A stretch of 64,000 nucleotides of DNA. It comes from Sulfitobacter sp. 20_GPM-1509m (GTDB lineage: Bacteria > Pseudomonadota > Alphaproteobacteria > Rhodobacterales > Rhodobacteraceae). Location of the stretch: the NCBI RefSeq assembly GCF_000620505.1, contig NZ_JIBC01000004.1:496001-560000 (forward strand), written 5' to 3'. Position numbers and translations under genes: made by a program. The notes beneath the pieces were generated by a model. That model did no database searches. It saw only the letters and a list, made by a program, of their open reading frames with translations, and was not told the origin of the DNA. Of the stretch, positions 63,624 to 64,000 are shown piece by piece (within the stretch, counting starts at the first letter, position 1; the number at the start of each line of letters is the position of its first letter).

Positions 63624-64000
63624 ATGTTTGACGGTATGACCGCAGAGACACTCGCCCGAATGCAATTTGCATTCACAGTGTCGTTTCACATCATCTTTCC
63701 CGCTTTCTCGATTGGAGTGGCCAGCTTTCTGGCCGTTCTGAACGGTCTATGGCTGAAGACGCGGGACGATACCTATCTGACCTTGTTCAACTACTGGAAG
63801 AAAATCTTTGCAGTTGCCTTCGGCATGGGCGTCGTGTCGGGCATTGTGATGTCCTACCAGTTCGGCACCAACTGGTCGGTGTTTTCGGACAAAACCGGAC
63901 CGGTTCTTGGACCGCTTATGGCGTATGAAGTGCTATCGGCGTTTTTTCTCGAGGCCGGGTTTCTCGGGATCATGTTGTTCGGGCGCGAACGGGTCGGTGA
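63624..64000 (+). CDS. cydA: cytochrome bd ubiquinol oxidase subunit I (partial, N-terminal part)
   Basis: The frame starts at ATG 63624 after GAGGAAGACACC and stays open to the edge (125 residues). FDGMTAETLARMQFAFTVSFHIIFPAFSIGVASFLAVLNGLWL carries the first helix and a likely heme-ligand His. FGMGVVSGIVMSYQFGTNWSVF, PLMAYEVLSAFFLEAGFLGIMLFGRERVG matches CydA exactly, including the conserved Tyr-Glu and GRERVG loop. Cytochrome bd reduces oxygen with ubiquinol and resists sulfide, NO and cyanide. Its place beside sulfide-oxidising genes suggests protection of respiration in sulfide. Confidence 0.95.
   Translation, partial: MFDGMTAETLARMQFAFTVSFHIIFPAFSIGVASFLAVLNGLWLKTRDDTYLTLFNYWKKIFAVAFGMGVVSGIVMSYQFGTNWSVFSDKTGPVLGPLMAYEVLSAFFLEAGFLGIMLFGRERVG

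Overview
The window reads as a chromosomal segment of a marine alphaproteobacterium of the Rhodobacteraceae (Roseobacter group). The inference rests on high G+C, dense short-spaced operons, several TRAP and Dpp-type uptake systems, an acyl-homoserine-lactone synthase, a B12 riboswitch in front of a class Ib ribonucleotide reductase, and protein families typical of that clade. Nothing was searched; all names come from reading translated sequence and motifs. No transposase, integrase, phage gene, CRISPR array or replication origin was seen. Only one RNA gene (tRNA-Arg, TCT) and one riboswitch were found.

Layout. 1-6.7 kb: edge of a DUF1045 gene, gamma-glutamyltransferase, an acetyltransferase, small membrane proteins (DUF202, HdeD-like, GlsB-like), an OmpR-type two-component pair and a DUF1269 protein. 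6.7-9.8 kb: a ketone-body/polyhydroxybutyrate-like operon (hydroxybutyrate dehydrogenase, SpoIIAA-like protein, acetoacetate decarboxylase, patatin). 9.9-12.7 kb: a membrane histidine kinase divergent from an autoinducer synthase without an adjacent LuxR, then a small excalibur protein. 12.8-20.6 kb: one long minus-strand operon with a complete Dpp-type ABC importer, a glycerophosphodiesterase, a HAD phosphatase and a TIM-barrel isomerase. 21.3-23.5 kb: tRNA-Arg, Cu/Zn superoxide dismutase, a GNAT and MYG1. 23.8-27.9 kb: cobalamin riboswitch followed by nrdH-nrdI-nrdE-nrdF.

28.3-56.5 kb is a catabolic island with four blocks. (1) An Lrp/AsnC regulator, a VOC protein and an SDR diverge from an ABC importer (substrate-binding protein, two permeases, tandem ATPase) joined to a PLP enzyme, a FAD oxidoreductase, an L-2-amino-thiazoline-4-carboxylate hydrolase-family protein and an M20 amidohydrolase. 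(2) A minus-strand operon holds a FAD amino-acid oxidoreductase, a TRAP transporter, an MlrC-like M81 protein, an N-acyl-D-amino-acid deacylase and a CobW-like GTPase, divergent from an XRE-cupin regulator. (3) A TAXI-TRAP transporter, a class III CoA-transferase and an acyl-CoA dehydrogenase diverge from a LysR regulator. (4) In three of the uptake operons a strong hairpin directly follows the binding-protein gene.

56.6-64 kb is a reactive-sulfur island: SulP transporter, a DUF442-SQR fusion, a persulfide-dioxygenase-like metallo-hydrolase, two YeeE/YedE half-transporters, a DUF2892 protein, a Crp/Fnr regulator with only two cysteines, and an NsrR-like Rrf2 regulator. A truncated peroxiredoxin and the start of a cytochrome bd oxidase gene follow on the plus strand. 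Three copies of one quasi-palindrome, built on TATTTTGAAT/TATATTGAAT-like cores, lie in front of the DUF2892 operon, the Rrf2-Crp pair and the peroxiredoxin remnant/cydA side. This suggests one Rrf2-controlled regulon joining persulfide handling to a sulfide/NO-resistant oxidase, and it is the strongest candidate here for a little-described system.
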